From Plectranthus barbatus (lineage: Eukaryota; Streptophyta; Magnoliopsida; Lamiales; Lamiaceae), in the NCBI GenBank assembly GCA_026898455.1, contig JAPKLW010000034.1:1235242-1299241 (forward strand): 64,000 nucleotides of DNA, read 5' to 3'. Position 1 is the stretch's first letter. The number at the start of each line of letters is the position of its first letter. A program made the position numbers and the translations under genes. Positions 44,990 through 57,178 of the stretch are shown here, piece after piece. Under the pieces are notes generated by a model. That model had not been told where the DNA came from. It worked only from the letters and a program-made list of their open reading frames with translations, and made no database searches.

Positions 44990-46270
44990 GAATATAAAAA
45001 ATAAACTTTCATGTCTATGAATAATCCTAGCATGCTCCTATTGAAATGAAGATGGTTTGTGCGGAATACCTGGATTGCCGAAACTGTTGAATTTGGGTGC
45101 GCAAGGATATTATCCTCGATCATCTTTCTTGCACAACAAGATTTAATCCTACAAGATCAAGGAATTAAATCTAAAGAAATTATAATAATAATTCCAAAAC
45201 TAAGAGAGAGAAAGAAGAGATTGATCCTCCATATCTGATCTTTTATTCTGTATCCTAGCTCTGATCCGAAAATCTAGTGAAGATTCCCTCTGGATTCCTT
45301 TGCCTATCGAGAAGCAGAATTTCCTCCTTCTTTGTAAGATCAAGTCGCCTATGATCAACTCCTAATTATTGGTCTGCTGCTTAGCAACTTATGATCTTGT
45401 GGTGTGTTGTGATCTGAGATATTGAGGGGTATTTATAGGAGAAATCTAATCTCAGATGGGCTTCAGCTTTCATGGGTCAGACCAGGGACCAAAATGCAAA
45501 TAGAAAATAAGGCTTATCAATTAATTAATTCCCATATTCAACCCAGAATATAATTAATTAATTAATATTGATTCTTGCCACCAGAGAATCAATACTATCC
45601 TACCAATTTGCTACCACGTTATGAGGAACGGGTTGCATTGGCTCCGAAAATTCCCATATTTAAGGTTAACAGACATTCATTAATTAATTTGAGCTCTAAC
45701 AAGCTTCCAAAATTAATTAACATTTTTTATTCCTGAATCAATCCACTCAACCATTTTCACTTATGCTTGAACATAATCATCCTGCAGGACTTAGCATAAC
45801 GAACCTTTTGAGCTGTTCAGGGAATGTCATCATCCTATACTGTATATGGTTACCTAGTTCCGGTATCAGACAATCATAAAAGATTGCTACCACCCAAGAT
45901 ACAGATATACAAGCTCGACTAGAGCTTTTCATTGCATCTCAACGTGACACACAAATCTGTGTATACTTCTTTACCTTCATGTAGGTGTAAAATTACATCG
46001 AGCATCAAGATCAAGATTCTTTTAATGTCAGATAAAAGAATCGATCTTACTTGGGTCCCATCAATGCGTACTAAGCGCACCAGACATACCAAGCAACCAA
46101 GATAAGCTGCTTATTACTGAGTATGCTGCAGCCTATATCGACAGTCTATGCTGGGACTGTCTCAGCTGTGATGCTGTTTATATCTCGCTACGTCAACCGA
46201 TCCATACGATCTTCTGTGATCTACTACACACCGTATGATCTCCCTATCAACGAGATAAGAGGATACTTGT
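44990..46270 (-). mobile_element. LTR, same family as the insertion at 19912-21364
   Basis: The minus-strand sequence aligns along most of its length with 19912-21364. Shared blocks include ctcataacgtggta, aattaattaattat, cctaaatatggg-type words, a TATA-like ctcctataaatacc (near 45431-45444 minus) and a following leader. The decayed gag upstream on the minus strand may or may not belong to it. The ends are approximate. Confidence 0.65.
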
Positions 46271-46279
46271 GCACATGCA

Positions 46280-47070
46280 AGTCTCAATGGTGTGCCAAAA
46301 CTTTCCATGGTTCCTACATTGAGGAAGAGGTGCCTTGACATTGTATTTATTTCCTTCACGTCGACAAGGAGCCCCTTGCCGCTGAACTTGAAAGGCTGCA
46401 CTGTCAACCACCAGGTTTCTGGAACCACTAATCATCCGTTGTCTCTTATCTTCTGCCACGAGATGTTATGCAACTCCAAATGATAGAGGTGTCGTACTTA
46501 GTATTTGGTTTATGATGATATTGGTTACGTCGTCAAGACCCATCAGAAACTCATAGATTCTCTCCTTCTCAATCTTCTCGGCATATAATTTTGGAATGTT
46601 GCACGTGCACGTCTCCATTGATTAGATGGAATCAATCTCATCCAAAATCCCTTTGAATTTAGTGTAGTATGCTTGAACAGATAGCTTGTCTTGACGTGTG
46701 AGAGTTAGATATCGCTTCAACTCATATTATTTGGGCGCATTCTCCTTGCCATAGCTTTTTCGCATATCTTCCCATATGTCATGCATCATTTCTTGCGTGC
46801 TTAACGCTATTCCTGACTTCCTTTTCCATGGCTACAACTAGTCATCCCTTTACCATGGCATTACATCACTTCTAGAGAAGGAGGTTCTCCAAAAAAAAAT
46901 TCTGTCATGGGCATGGATCTATCGACAAAACAAAATCTATTTTTGGCTAAAAGACAGTTGCTCATTTCTTATAACCAATCTCTGTAATTTCCGTCGTTGA
47001 GGAGATCAATAAGAAAAGTGTTGCTATACTTGAGATGTTGTTCAAAATAAAATGTGATTGAATATGTATT
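46280..47070 (-). pseudogene. Copia-type gag, heavily decayed
   Basis: Minus-strand translation in several frames gives LNDGNYRDWL (gag start motif), then MMHDIWEDMRKSYGKENAP, YELKRYLTLTRQDKLSVQAY, YYTKFKGILDEID and YEFLMGLDD, and a knuckle-like PQCRNHGKFWHTIETC at the end. This is the order of a plant Copia gag of the Retrotran_gag type. At least eight stops or frame changes occur. Pol is absent; an LTR of possibly another family follows. Confidence 0.75.
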
Positions 47071-47506
47071 GCTTGAATTGACTTGGATACAAATGTCTAG
47101 AATCACAAGGTATTTATAGGTGATACCTTCATGAATCTAGATTATACAAGTTCTTTTGAAAGACACTCTAAAGTTGGTTTTTTGAGTCGGAGTAACATGG
47201 CTCAGATTCCTCAATGATGTGAGATGTAGACATAATTAATACGAGATCAGTTACCTCGATGTCAGTTACAATGAGTGACGACTGGTTTTCAATGCCATCC
47301 TCTTCAGCTGTGATGGCAATGAAGGCTTGGAGTGCTTCCTCATCTGACTTGTTGTCAGAATTGCATTGATCATTGAAATTGGCTAAGTAAAGAATCGACT
47401 GCAAATAACAAGTTTCGCTAACCGGAGCTGACCAGGAATACTAAGTTCTGAGCTCTGAATGAGTAAGACTATTTTCCTTTGCGTACTCTTCGATTTGGGA
47501 CCAACA
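47071..47506 (-). mobile_element. LTR-like 5' flank of the decayed gag
   Basis: On the minus strand it begins TGTTGGTCCCAAATCG near 47506 and has a TATA-like cacctataaatacc near 47111-47124, followed by a leader. That fits an LTR or its upstream part. The 78-codon minus-strand frame at 47168-47404 (SDEEALQAFIAITAEED, acidic) is unassigned and could be part of an older polyprotein. Confidence 0.4.
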
Positions 47507-48145
47507 CTAGTAGATTCAAGGGTTTGCACAATATGGATGCATGTTTTAGTTAATTGATTCTAATCTACTTTCTGATGGTTTAATTTTCTGGGATTTAATT
47601 TATCAAACCTTGTTTAATTGAAGGATCAAAAGGTGAAAATGAATAAAATTTATAGTTGCCAATTGAAGGGCTGAAAAGCGAATTGATGATAGGAATAGGG
47701 AGATATTGCAATTGAATTTTGACATAAAAGGAAAAATTAATTGTAGGGTTTTTATCTGAAGTTTTCATGTGATTGACTGATTTATATAATTGAGACTCAA
47801 AAGGTAATATTCACAAATTAGAAATCTAGATTAGAATTGCCTGCCCCAGGAATTGTAATCACATCACCTGATTTCCAACATGTTGAAAGTAGTTGAATTT
47901 CAGAATCAATTTATCAATTCATGTCATCTAGATTAGTTGCTAGCGCTAAGATTTGTGCTTTATTTTAGATTTAATATAAGTTATTCTAATTGAGTTTTTA
48001 TTCCAAACCTTTTTCAATGTTTTATGTACTCGAACAATGAATTGAAAAAATAATGTCTATTACACAAAAATAGATTCATTATGCTTTTCTCTGTGAGTTC
48101 AACAACCTGAGTTATAAATTTATTTGCTCCCTATCGCTACAATTA
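47507..48145 (+). mobile_element. Old Athila-like LTR fragment
   Basis: The stretch matches, with many differences, the downstream half of the LTR of element E (61530-62122). Shared order: a 'catg.tttaattgattcta' start, 'gaaggatc.aaaggtgaa', 'tagttgccaattgaag', 'gataggaatagg', 'ttgagac' and a 'tttatttgctc' end near 48124. The primer site that should follow is not recognisable. Confidence 0.55.
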
Positions 48146-49330
48146 TGTCGTAAATTTTTCAATCATAAATGATCCACCTAATTTGTTGTGCATACTTATG
48201 TTACTTGTTGAAAGGAATACAGGGTAGTGAGTTGGCTTTCAAATACTTATACTTGTTTATCACGTGATATATGTAAGATCACAAAGTGGGCTTTCTTATA
48301 CTAAAAACTCAAAAGCATGATTTTGAGCCATGGGTATTGTTTTTTATGAAAAAACATGAAAAATATGTTTTGTTTTTGAATCTGATTGTCTATGCCTGAA
48401 ATATTTGTGTGCTTCCTATCTATTCCTCTGGTCGACGGACTTGACCAGAGTGTTGGGTGATATGTGTGTGGAATGACCATTTTATCGATGCATTTGAGTG
48501 TTTGTTTACATTTATTTCACCCACATATCATAGATTTTTGCTTGTTTTTGTTGTGTTTTCGTGTTTTGTTGTGTTGACATTGTGTAGATGAGCAAATGGG
48601 CATGAATCTTCAAGTTTTGCCAACTTTTGATGAAATTTCGACCCATATTTTGCATAAGCTAAGGAAATCTCGACCCAGATGGAGTGAGATGAGCAGCAGG
48701 GGTGAAACAGAGCTAAATCTCGACCCAGACCCGTCTGGGTTTGGTCGAGATTTGCCTCTATAAGGCAGAGATCAACCGAACCCTGCAGAGCTCGGTCGAG
48801 ATTTGCCTTACAGAGGCAAATTTCGATCAAGATTTCCTGGTCCCGGGCGAGATCCTTTGATTTTTCTGGAATTTTCATTTTTGGCCATCCCAGGCAAAAC
48901 AGATCGATCCCGGGCGAAATTTGGGTCTGCTAACTATAAAAGGTGGAAAAATCAAAATTGGAAAAGACTTTTGGAACTTTGGGCATTTTTGTGGCGGTTA
49001 TTCACTCCTAAAAACACGTCCCACTCCATCCAATCATGAATTGAAGAGGATCAAAGTCCAATTCCATCCAATTGATGAAGATATGAAGATCAAAGAGTAG
49101 ATCAAGGCCAAATCAACCAAATTTGGGGAAAATTCTATCATATTTATTCCTTGTAATGGATTTGCTTTGTTTTTTTAATCAATTGAACAAAACTCAAGGT
49201 ATGAGTAGCTAGATTTCATCAGGATGTTGGATTGAATGATGTAGTGAATTATTTTGATCAATTGATTGCTTGTTTGCCTCTTCCTTATTGATTAAGACAT
49301 GCTAGATCTTATTCTCATTCAAGTAATGTA

Positions 49331-50631
49331 TGTTGGATATAAGATATGTGGAACAGGACTGAAAACACTGTAAGAAATAAAGTCTAGTGCAACAAATTTT
49401 TACAAGTAGTACTGAAAGTACTGCTAGTACGAGAACAAATAAAAATAAAAATATTAAATAAATAAAATGAAATAAAAGAAACAAATCAGACGAGTCGAGG
49501 AAGCCCTCTTCCCGCAAGACGAATTCGCCAATGTAGTACTCGTTAACCGGCGATCGTCCCCAAAGGTAAAACAGCTTTGTCCTTTACGAGGCAGCACAGA
49601 AAATCACAAAAGCTCCGGCGAACTGAACGGAGGTGAAACTGAGTTGCTTAAGAACAACAAAAAAGATGCAGCAATATGAGGATAATGTTGCAGTATCTGG
49701 CTAAGTGAGCTTGTCTGATGTCGGATGTTCAGGGAATCGGGGACAACTCCTATGCATTCCTATTTATAGGCATGTACCACCTGGAGGGAGCCTGTCTGTT
49801 ACGGTCTCTGCAATCAACACCGAGCCGTTATAGGCGGGAGACACGGGGCATAACGTGCGCTTCAATCACGGACGCACACATGTGTAATTGACCACGTTTT
49901 CAAACATGTTTGAAACACGTCCAGATGCATTTCAACACGTGCCTTGACTCGTCAGCCATGTCAAATGCATCGTGTGCACCACATCGACTGGACCAGCCAC
50001 GTCGACAGTCCATGTGTCGAGCCTGCAGGCTGACTTCAAGTGCCCAAAAAGATAAGGCACAACGGACCAAGCCAAGCCAAGGAGCCAAGAGCCCAAAGAC
50101 CACCCAAAGACCAATTACCAAGAATCGAGAATCAAGACCGAGACCGAGATCGAGGCCAAGCTGGAGCTAGGATCGGGACCGAGGTCGGGGTCGGGGCTCG
50201 GGGCACGGGTCACGGGCACGGGCATGGGCGCTCGGCGAGATGCCTCGTTGAGGTCGTAGGCCGAGGCGGGGTGGGGAGGGGCGAGGCGAGCGGCGGTGGC
50301 GGCGGCGGCGGGCGAGGCGAGCCACCAGGTGCCACATACAATGCACACTTGGTTATTACACATTTCAACCATTAAGGTATTTAAACATAGATTAATTACT
50401 TTAATTAATCAATGTGGGATACTTCATTTATTACATGTTCACTTCATGTAATAATCCCACCAACCGTGTCACTTCGTGGACTCATTTCTCACTCACCGGA
50501 ATTTGGTTTATAGAAAATAAATATACCACGATCATCTACTCTTCGCGTAGATTATGTTGGTAATATTTAATTTCAACAAAATTAAATATTTCACATCGGG
50601 AATTTACTACGAAGTACCCGAATTACCAACA
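49331..50631 (-). repeat. 3' LTR of element B
   Basis: 1301 bp, on the minus strand TGTTGGTAATTCGG to CATATCCAACA. The TATA box cctataaatagg lies near 49771-49782 (complement). A GC-rich stretch of G/A-rich and C-rich words (about 50130-50330) sits in the upstream half and is unlike the AT-rich surroundings. Confidence 0.95.
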
Positions 50632-51219
50632 ATCCCCCCCATGAGTGGAAATACCGAAATGCGTGATGCATAGCCAACTCAGTTTCGAGAGATGTTAATG
50701 CACCTAAACAGGTAGCTTATAACTTTGAACCGTTCATCTTCAATGTCGTCGGGCACACTGGTGGCTTAGTGGTAGGGGTACCTTGAACTAATCCTCCATC
50801 GTGTGTACCAAGACAACAACATTGAAATATTAACTTTTCAACCTCCATTCATTCTCACGTTTGGTTCCATTACGGGCCATGGACACCCCCTTTGGTTTCA
50901 TAAGTGTTCATTTGAAGCGGCCCCCACTTCCACTTATATAGGTGACCTCCTATTTTGAGCATTCCTGTCATGCTCAACCATCACGACGTTTTCAGGAGTC
51001 ATTAAAAGTCACTTAGGACTTAACCTATACCACATGTAGGTTCATAACACCTTACTTGCTATCGTTAGGGAAGGGTAGGTGACGTCATCTTTAAGGCATC
51101 GCCACTAAAGAGACATCATCTTGTCGGTGTTATGACTCGAACTTGTGTAGTTTAGTTGTCCCATTGAACCTAGTTCTTGGGATCTCCAATCATCTAGGTT
51201 GGGTATCCACTACACTCAT
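50632..51219 (-). other. 3' untranslated tail of element B
   Basis: Non-coding stretch between the RNaseH stop and the polypurine tract, conserved with 12213-12800 of element A. Confidence 0.7.
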
Positions 51220-54200
51220 TCATATTGTGGATTTCAATCTCATTCCCTCAAGCAATTTATTCATTTGATCTCGGTTGAACCCTTTGGTTAGCGGATCCGC
51301 AAGGTTATCAATTGAATTTACATAATCAATGGATATTACACCATTTGAGATCAATTTTCTAATGGTATTATGTCGATGACGTATATGTCTTGACTTCCCG
51401 TTGTACATATCATTTTGTGTTCGACCAATAGCTGCTTGGCTATCACAGTGAATCATCACTGATGGCACAAGCTTGTTCCAACAAGGAACATCCTCTAGAA
51501 AGTGTCGAAGTCATTCTGCTTCTTCACCCGGTTTATCTAAAGCAATGAACTCGAATTCCATTATTGAACGAGCTATACAAGTTTATTTCATAGATTTCCA
51601 CGACACTGCCCCCCACCGATTGTAAACACGTATCCACTTGTGGAGTGGGAGTCATTTGAATCAGAGATCCAATTAGCATCACTGTACCCTTCAAGTACAG
51701 GTGAAAACCTTGTATAGTATAGTCCCAAGTTAAGAGTATACTTCAAGTATCTCAAAACCCTTACAAGAGCCTTCCAGTGATCATTACTGGGATTGCTCGT
51801 GTATATGCTCAATTTGTTCACTGCATATGCAAGATCCGGTCTAGTACAGTTAGTCAAATACATTAGACTACCAATGACCTTTGCATATTCCTCTTGACCA
51901 ACAGGGTCACCTTTGTTTTTAACAAAGTGAACATTGAGCTCTAGTGGTGTTTTTGCTGGTGAACTATCATAAGCATCGAATTTCCTTAACACTTTCACAA
52001 CGTAGTGAGATTGTGATAGGACAATTTCATTAGGTTTTCTTATGATTTTAATTCCAAGAATCACATCAGCCACACCCATGTCTTTCATGTTGAAGTTCTT
52101 CTCCAACATTCGTTTAGTATCAACAATCATTTGTTGATTCCTACTCATGATCAACATGTCGTCTACATAGAGGCAGACAATCACAAAATTTTCAAACGTG
52201 CCTTTGTAGTACACACATTTGTCACATTCATTATACTTGAATCCATTTGACAACATCGCATTGTCAAATCGAACATGCCACTGCTTGGGCGCTTGTTTAA
52301 GACCGTATAAGGATCTAACCAATTTGCATACCTTTCTCTCTTGTCTAGGTACTACAAATCCTTCAGGTTGATCCATATAGATTTCTTCTTCTAGATCTCC
52401 ATTTAAGAAGGCTGTCTTCACATCCATTTGGTGTATTTTGAGATTGTACAAAGTAGCAATCGCTATAAGCACCCTAATAGATGTGATCCTAGACACTGGT
52501 GAATAGGTATCGAAGAAATCATCTCCCTCTCTTTGTTTAAAACCTTTTGCCACAAGGCAAGCTTTATACTTATCAACCGAACCATCGGCTTTGTACTTTC
52601 TTTTAAGGATCCACTTGCATCCTAAGGGCTTACAACCTTTTGGGAGATCGGCCAAAATCAAGTATGATTTTGCATAATCGATTCAATCTCACTGTTAATG
52701 GCTTCTTGCCATAGTGAGGCATCGGGTCTAGCTAAGGCATCTTTAATGGTTCTAGGTTCATCATCTAACATGTAGGTGATGAAGTCCGGACCAAAACTTT
52801 TAGCCACTCTAGCCCTTTGACTACGTCTCAGTTCTTCCTCTATAGGAGTAGAACTATTAGCCTCTTCATATGTCCTTTTTCTAGACATAGTCGGTACATC
52901 TTCCTGATCTTTACAAGGATAATATGCTCAAAGAATATGGCATTCATTGACTCTATAGTGGTGCCTTCGGTCATATTCGGATTATCCGATTTGTGCACCA
53001 AAAATCGATAGGCAGCACTATTTAAAATATACCCTATAAAGATGCAATCGATTGTTTTAGGTTCAATTGCAACTTGTTTGGGTAAAGGTACTTCGACCTT
53101 TGCTAAACAACCCCACACCTTAAGGTACTTTTAGGAAGGTTTTCTTCCGTTCCACAACTCATAAGATGTCACCTCTTTCCCTTTAAGAGGTATCTTATTC
53201 AAGATATAGTTAGCTGTTAAAACAGCTTCACCCCACATGTTTTGGGGTAGCCCCGAACTTATCAACAGGGCATTCATCATTTCCTTTAGTGTCCGATTTT
53301 TTCTTTCGGCAACACCATTGGACTGAGGTGAGTAAGGTGCCGTTGTTTGATGAATAATGCCCGAAACGGCGCATAATTCTTCAAACGAGGCAACATACTC
53401 TCCACCTCTATCACTTCGAATCATCTTGATCCGACTACTCAATTGATTTTCAGCCTCTTCTTTATAATTTTTAAAGGCATCAATTGCTTCATCTTTACTT
53501 TTCAATAAGTAGAGATAATAATATCTGGTGCAATCATCAATAAAAGTAATAAAATACTTTTTCCCACCTCTAGTTTGCACCATTTTAAAATCACACAAAT
53601 CCGTGTGTATCAACTCTAGAGGTTTAGTGCTCCTTTGGACTGAATTAAATGGAGTTCTTGTCATTTTCGCCTCAACACAAACTTCACATTTAGTTTGTTT
53701 AAATTCAGTCACTTTTAGTAAATTCAAATTTACTAATCTCTTTATTGCATTAAGATTTACATGTCCCAATCTTACGTGCCATAAACTAGAGCACTCAATC
53801 AAATAAGAAGAAGTAGATTCAACTTTATTGATATTCTTTCCGGCTAGGCGCCGTGCCATTACATTCAACTTGAAAAGACCATTAGCGAGATAACTGCTAC
53901 CAAGGAACTTTCTAAACTTTGACAAGATAAACTTTTCAGACTCAAATACAAGTTTAAATCCATGATTTACAAGTAAAGAGCCCGAAACGAGGTTCTTTCG
54001 GATGTCTGGGACATAAAGCACATCCTTCAAGGTCAAGTCCTTGCCACTAGTGAGCTTGAGCACAACATTGCCAACTCCAGCCACATCTGAAGAAGCATGA
54101 TTTCCCATATGGAGCTTTCTTCCTTCAATAGACTTATAGGAGACAAACACACTCCTATCGGAAGTTACATGACATGTCGTGCCTGTGTTAACAAACCATT

Positions 54201-55109
54201 CACGTGGATTGTCAACATGGTGAACCTCGAAAACCACGGCACACAAGTCAACATGGTTGGCATCCATATTTTCTTTGCCTTTATTTTTATTTTTAGGCCT
54301 TTTGAATTGATTCACCATATGCCCATTCTTGCCACAATTGTAGCAAACACCCTTGAACTTAGGTTCTTGGATTACAATCCCCTTGTTCGACGGGTTGGGT
54401 CTTTTCCTTTTCTTTGATGGACCAATACGTTCCATCGAATTTTCCTTGGCATCCATAGCACTTGGCTTAGGATTCACCTTTCGATTGTCCTCTTCAATAC
54501 GAAGCTTGACAACTAAATCTTCAAGAGACATAGCCTTTTGCTTATGCTTAAGTCCTTCCATGAAGGAGGCAACTTCTCAATGACCGCAGCTACATTGAAG
54601 GCATCGGGGAGTAGCATCCCCTCAGCGTGAACATTGTGCAAAATGATTAGAAACTCTTGCACTTGTTCCACCACCGATCTATTGTCAACCATTTGGTATG
54701 ACAAATACTTGGCCACGGCGTACTTCTTAGTACCCGCGTCCTCCGTCTTATACTTTTTATCTAGTTGTTCCCATAGTTCTTTTGCGGTGTTTACATTATA
54801 ATACACGGCATACAACAGATCAACTAGACAACTTAATACAAAATTTTGACAAAGAAAATTGCCATGGCACCAATTGTCGAAGGCAATTGTCTTGTTCTGA
54901 TCGTTCTCATCATGGGCAAGCTCGGGCTTGTCTTCTTTCAAGTAGGCAGCCAATCCAAGAGTAGTGAGTTAGAATAACATTTTTTGTTGCCAAGTCTTGA
55001 AGTCTACACCTCCAAATTTGAAGGGCTTTTTGGCTTAGGCATTCGGAGAGAGTTGACGTGAGTTGTTGGAGTTGCTTCCTCCAAAACCATTGAGAGTATA
55101 ATCAACCAT
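51220..55109 (-). pseudogene. Element B gag-pol polyprotein, broken
   Basis: It starts at the ATG at 55107-55109. Order: gag core (KPFKFGGVDFKTW, WCHGNFLCQNFVLSCLVD), Zn knuckle CYNCGKNGHMVNQF, protease EWFVNTGTTCHVT, GAG-pre-integrase LWHVRLGHVN..CEVCVEAK, integrase with its three acids (HTDLCDF, RSDRGGEY, NGVAERKNR), RT (MDVKTAFLNGDL, CLYVDDMLIM) and RNase H (YSDANWISDSNDS, MIHCDSQAAIGRT), ending LADPLTKGFNRDQ. Lesions: stops near 55036 and 54968, frameshift near 54550, stop near 53129, frameshifts near 52925 and 52657, and a frameshift and stops at 51470-51605. The catalytic Asp of protease is Asn (54187-54189) and the fourth knuckle Cys is Phe. Family: Copia, perhaps Tork/TAR-like. Confidence 0.93.
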
Positions 55110-55127
55110 CTTAGATCTTGAGACGTA

Positions 55128-55146
55128 GAGCAATTCGTCTTGCGAT
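55128..55146 (-). other. Sequence at the PBS position of element B
   Basis: After the 5' LTR (minus strand) the sequence is atcgcaagacgaattgctc. It shares the first dozen bases, with one change, with the same place in element A (ttcgcaagacaattagatc) and does not match the initiator Met site. The primer is unknown. Confidence 0.5.
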
Positions 55147-56405
55147 TGTTGGATATGAGATCTGTGGAACAGGACTGAAAACACTGCAAGAAATAAAGTC
55201 TAGTACGACAAGTTTTTGCAAGTAGTACTGCAAGTACCGCTTGTATGAGAACAAATAAAAATAACAATATTAAATAAATAAAATAAAATAAAAGAAACAA
55301 ATCAGCCGAGTCAAGGAAGCCCTCTTCCCGCAAGAAGAATTCGCCAACGTAGTGCTCATTAACCGGCGATCGTCCCCAAAGGTAAAATAGCTTCGTCCTT
55401 TACGAGGCAGCACCACAAATTGCAAAGGCTCCGGCAAACTAAACGGAGGTAAAACTGAGTTCCTTAAGAACAATGTAAAAGATGCAGCAATATGAGGATA
55501 ATATTGTAGTATCTGGCTAAGTGAGCTTGTCTGATGTCGGATGTTCGGGGAACCGGCGACAGCTCCTATGCATGCCTATTTATAGGCATGTACCACCAGG
55601 GGGGAGCTGTCTGTTACGGTCTCTGCAATCAACACCGAGCCATTACAGGCAGGAGACATGGGCGTAACGTGTGTGTCAATCACGGACGCGCACATGTGTA
55701 ATTGACCACATTTTCAAACATGTTTGAAACCCATCCAGATACATTTCAACACGTGCGTTGACTCGTCAGCCACGTCACATGCATTGTGTGCACCACGGTG
55801 ACAGTCCATGTGTCGAGCCCGTAGGCTGACTTCAAGAGCCCAAAAAGATAAGGCACAACGGACCAAGCCAAGCCAAGGACCTAAGAGCCCAAAGACCACC
55901 CAAAGAACAATTTCCAAGAATTGAGAACTGAGACTGAGACTGAGACTGAGACCGAGACCGGGGTCGGCGCTCGGGGCACGGGTCACAGCACGGGCACGGG
56001 CGCGGGCGCTCAGCGCTCGGCCAGCGGCTTCTCTGAGGTCGTAGGCCTAGGCAGGGCGGGGCGAGGTGAGCAGCGGTGGCGGTGCGCGAGATGAGCCACC
56101 GGGTGCCACATACACTGCACACTTGGTTATTACACACCTCAACCATTAAGGTATTTAAACATAGATTAACTACTTTAATTAATCAATGTGGGATACTTCA
56201 TTTATTACATGTTCACTTCATGTAATAATCCCACCAATCGTGTCACTTCGTGGACTCATTTCTCACTCACCGGAATTTAGTTTTGAGAAAATAAATATAC
56301 CACGATCATCTAATCTTTGCGTGGATTATGTTGGTAATATTTAATTTCGACAAAATTAAATATTTCACATCGGAAATTTACTACGAAGTGCCCAAATTAC
56401 CAACA
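55147..56405 (-). repeat. 5' LTR of element B
   Basis: 1259 bp with the termini of the 3' LTR. The TATA box is near 55579-55590. The GC-rich upstream region (about 55915-56100) differs from the 3' copy by small indels. It is followed by the target duplication atgta. Confidence 0.95.
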
Positions 56406-57059
56406 ATGTAGATAAGAGTCAATTGCTTGATAGTTTGACATTGAGATTGCAGCCAATATGTGGATTAAAATGTCGTGAATAACATGATCCTATATATGTC
56501 TCGATCCAATCCCTGTGCAGAGGAAGCATATAGGTAGTATCTATGGGCATCAGGGAGTGTATTAGGATTAGATAACGTAACTGTTTGATAATCTCAACTC
56601 TTCAACGATTAATTCACCGATGCTAAGGGGATTAGTCATTTAAGTGTAGATTGACCATCTCTAGGAAGATTAATTTGTGTTTCATTCAATTGGCCTTAAT
56701 TGTTCACTACAAAGTTCTCTCCAATATCCTACTTTTCTTTCTATTGAGATAATTTGATTGTGCTTGTTCTTGTAATTATTGGATAGATTGAGGTAGTGAT
56801 TGTGAGTATGATGATGGCGATGATAGATAGTTTTGTTTCATGTTTGGTTATTGTTGCCAAGTTAGATAGAATAGGTTTAATTCATTGCCTAGTTTAATTG
56901 AAAACTCAACGACTTGATCAACTTTGATATAAGTTCAACGCATAAGTAACTAGTACTTTAGCAGGCGAATTAAGAAGATTCTGGATTGATATTTTTATTC
57001 TTGCATCCGCTAGAGATTTAGTTGACTTTGTTAATTGAATTTTTAGCGGCAACAAGTTT

Positions 57060-57076
57060 TGGCGCCGTTGCCGGGG
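57060..57076 (+). other. Primer-binding site of element D, tRNA-Asp type
   Basis: The sequence tggcgccgttgccgggg is complementary to the 3' end of plant tRNA-Asp (CCCCGGCAACGGCGCCA). It follows the 5' LTR after five bases. tRNA-Asp is the usual primer of Athila-type elements. Confidence 0.9.
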
Positions 57077-57178
57077 ACTTAAATTAGTAGGTTGCTAGAT
57101 ATTGGTGAAAGTGTGTTGATTGTAGTCCAAGTGTTTGTTAAATTGTTTGTTAGATTGTTGAATTTGTATTTTTGAATT

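Larger units (their letters stand above)
49331..56405 (-). mobile_element. Element B: full-length Copia retrotransposon, inactivated
   Basis: 7075 bp on the minus strand with an exact 5-bp duplication, atgta, at 49326-49330 and 56406-56410. The 5' LTR is 55147-56405 and the 3' LTR 49331-50631. The polypurine tract is the complement of atcccccccatgag just beyond the 3' LTR. The interior holds the complete order gag-PR-IN-RT-RNaseH with scattered stops and frameshifts. It lies inside the 5' LTR of element D and so is younger than D. It is closely related to element A. Confidence 0.95.
48458..57054 (+). repeat. 5' LTR of element D, split by element B
   Basis: The parts are 48458-49330 and 56406-57054, about 1.5 kb when joined. 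The first 380 bp match the 3' LTR (60354-60739) closely. A strong inverted pair (aaatctcgacccagac against tctgggtttggtcgagattt) lies near 48712-48756 and could fold. The LTR ends ..GGCAACA at about 57054, five bases before the primer site. Confidence 0.85.

Noticed and set aside
49900..50375. Overlapping GC-rich frames on both strands (Arg/Gly-rich), also at 55714-56146
   Set aside because: They lie in the GC-rich upstream half of the element B LTRs; the amino-acid bias follows from simple GC-rich words.
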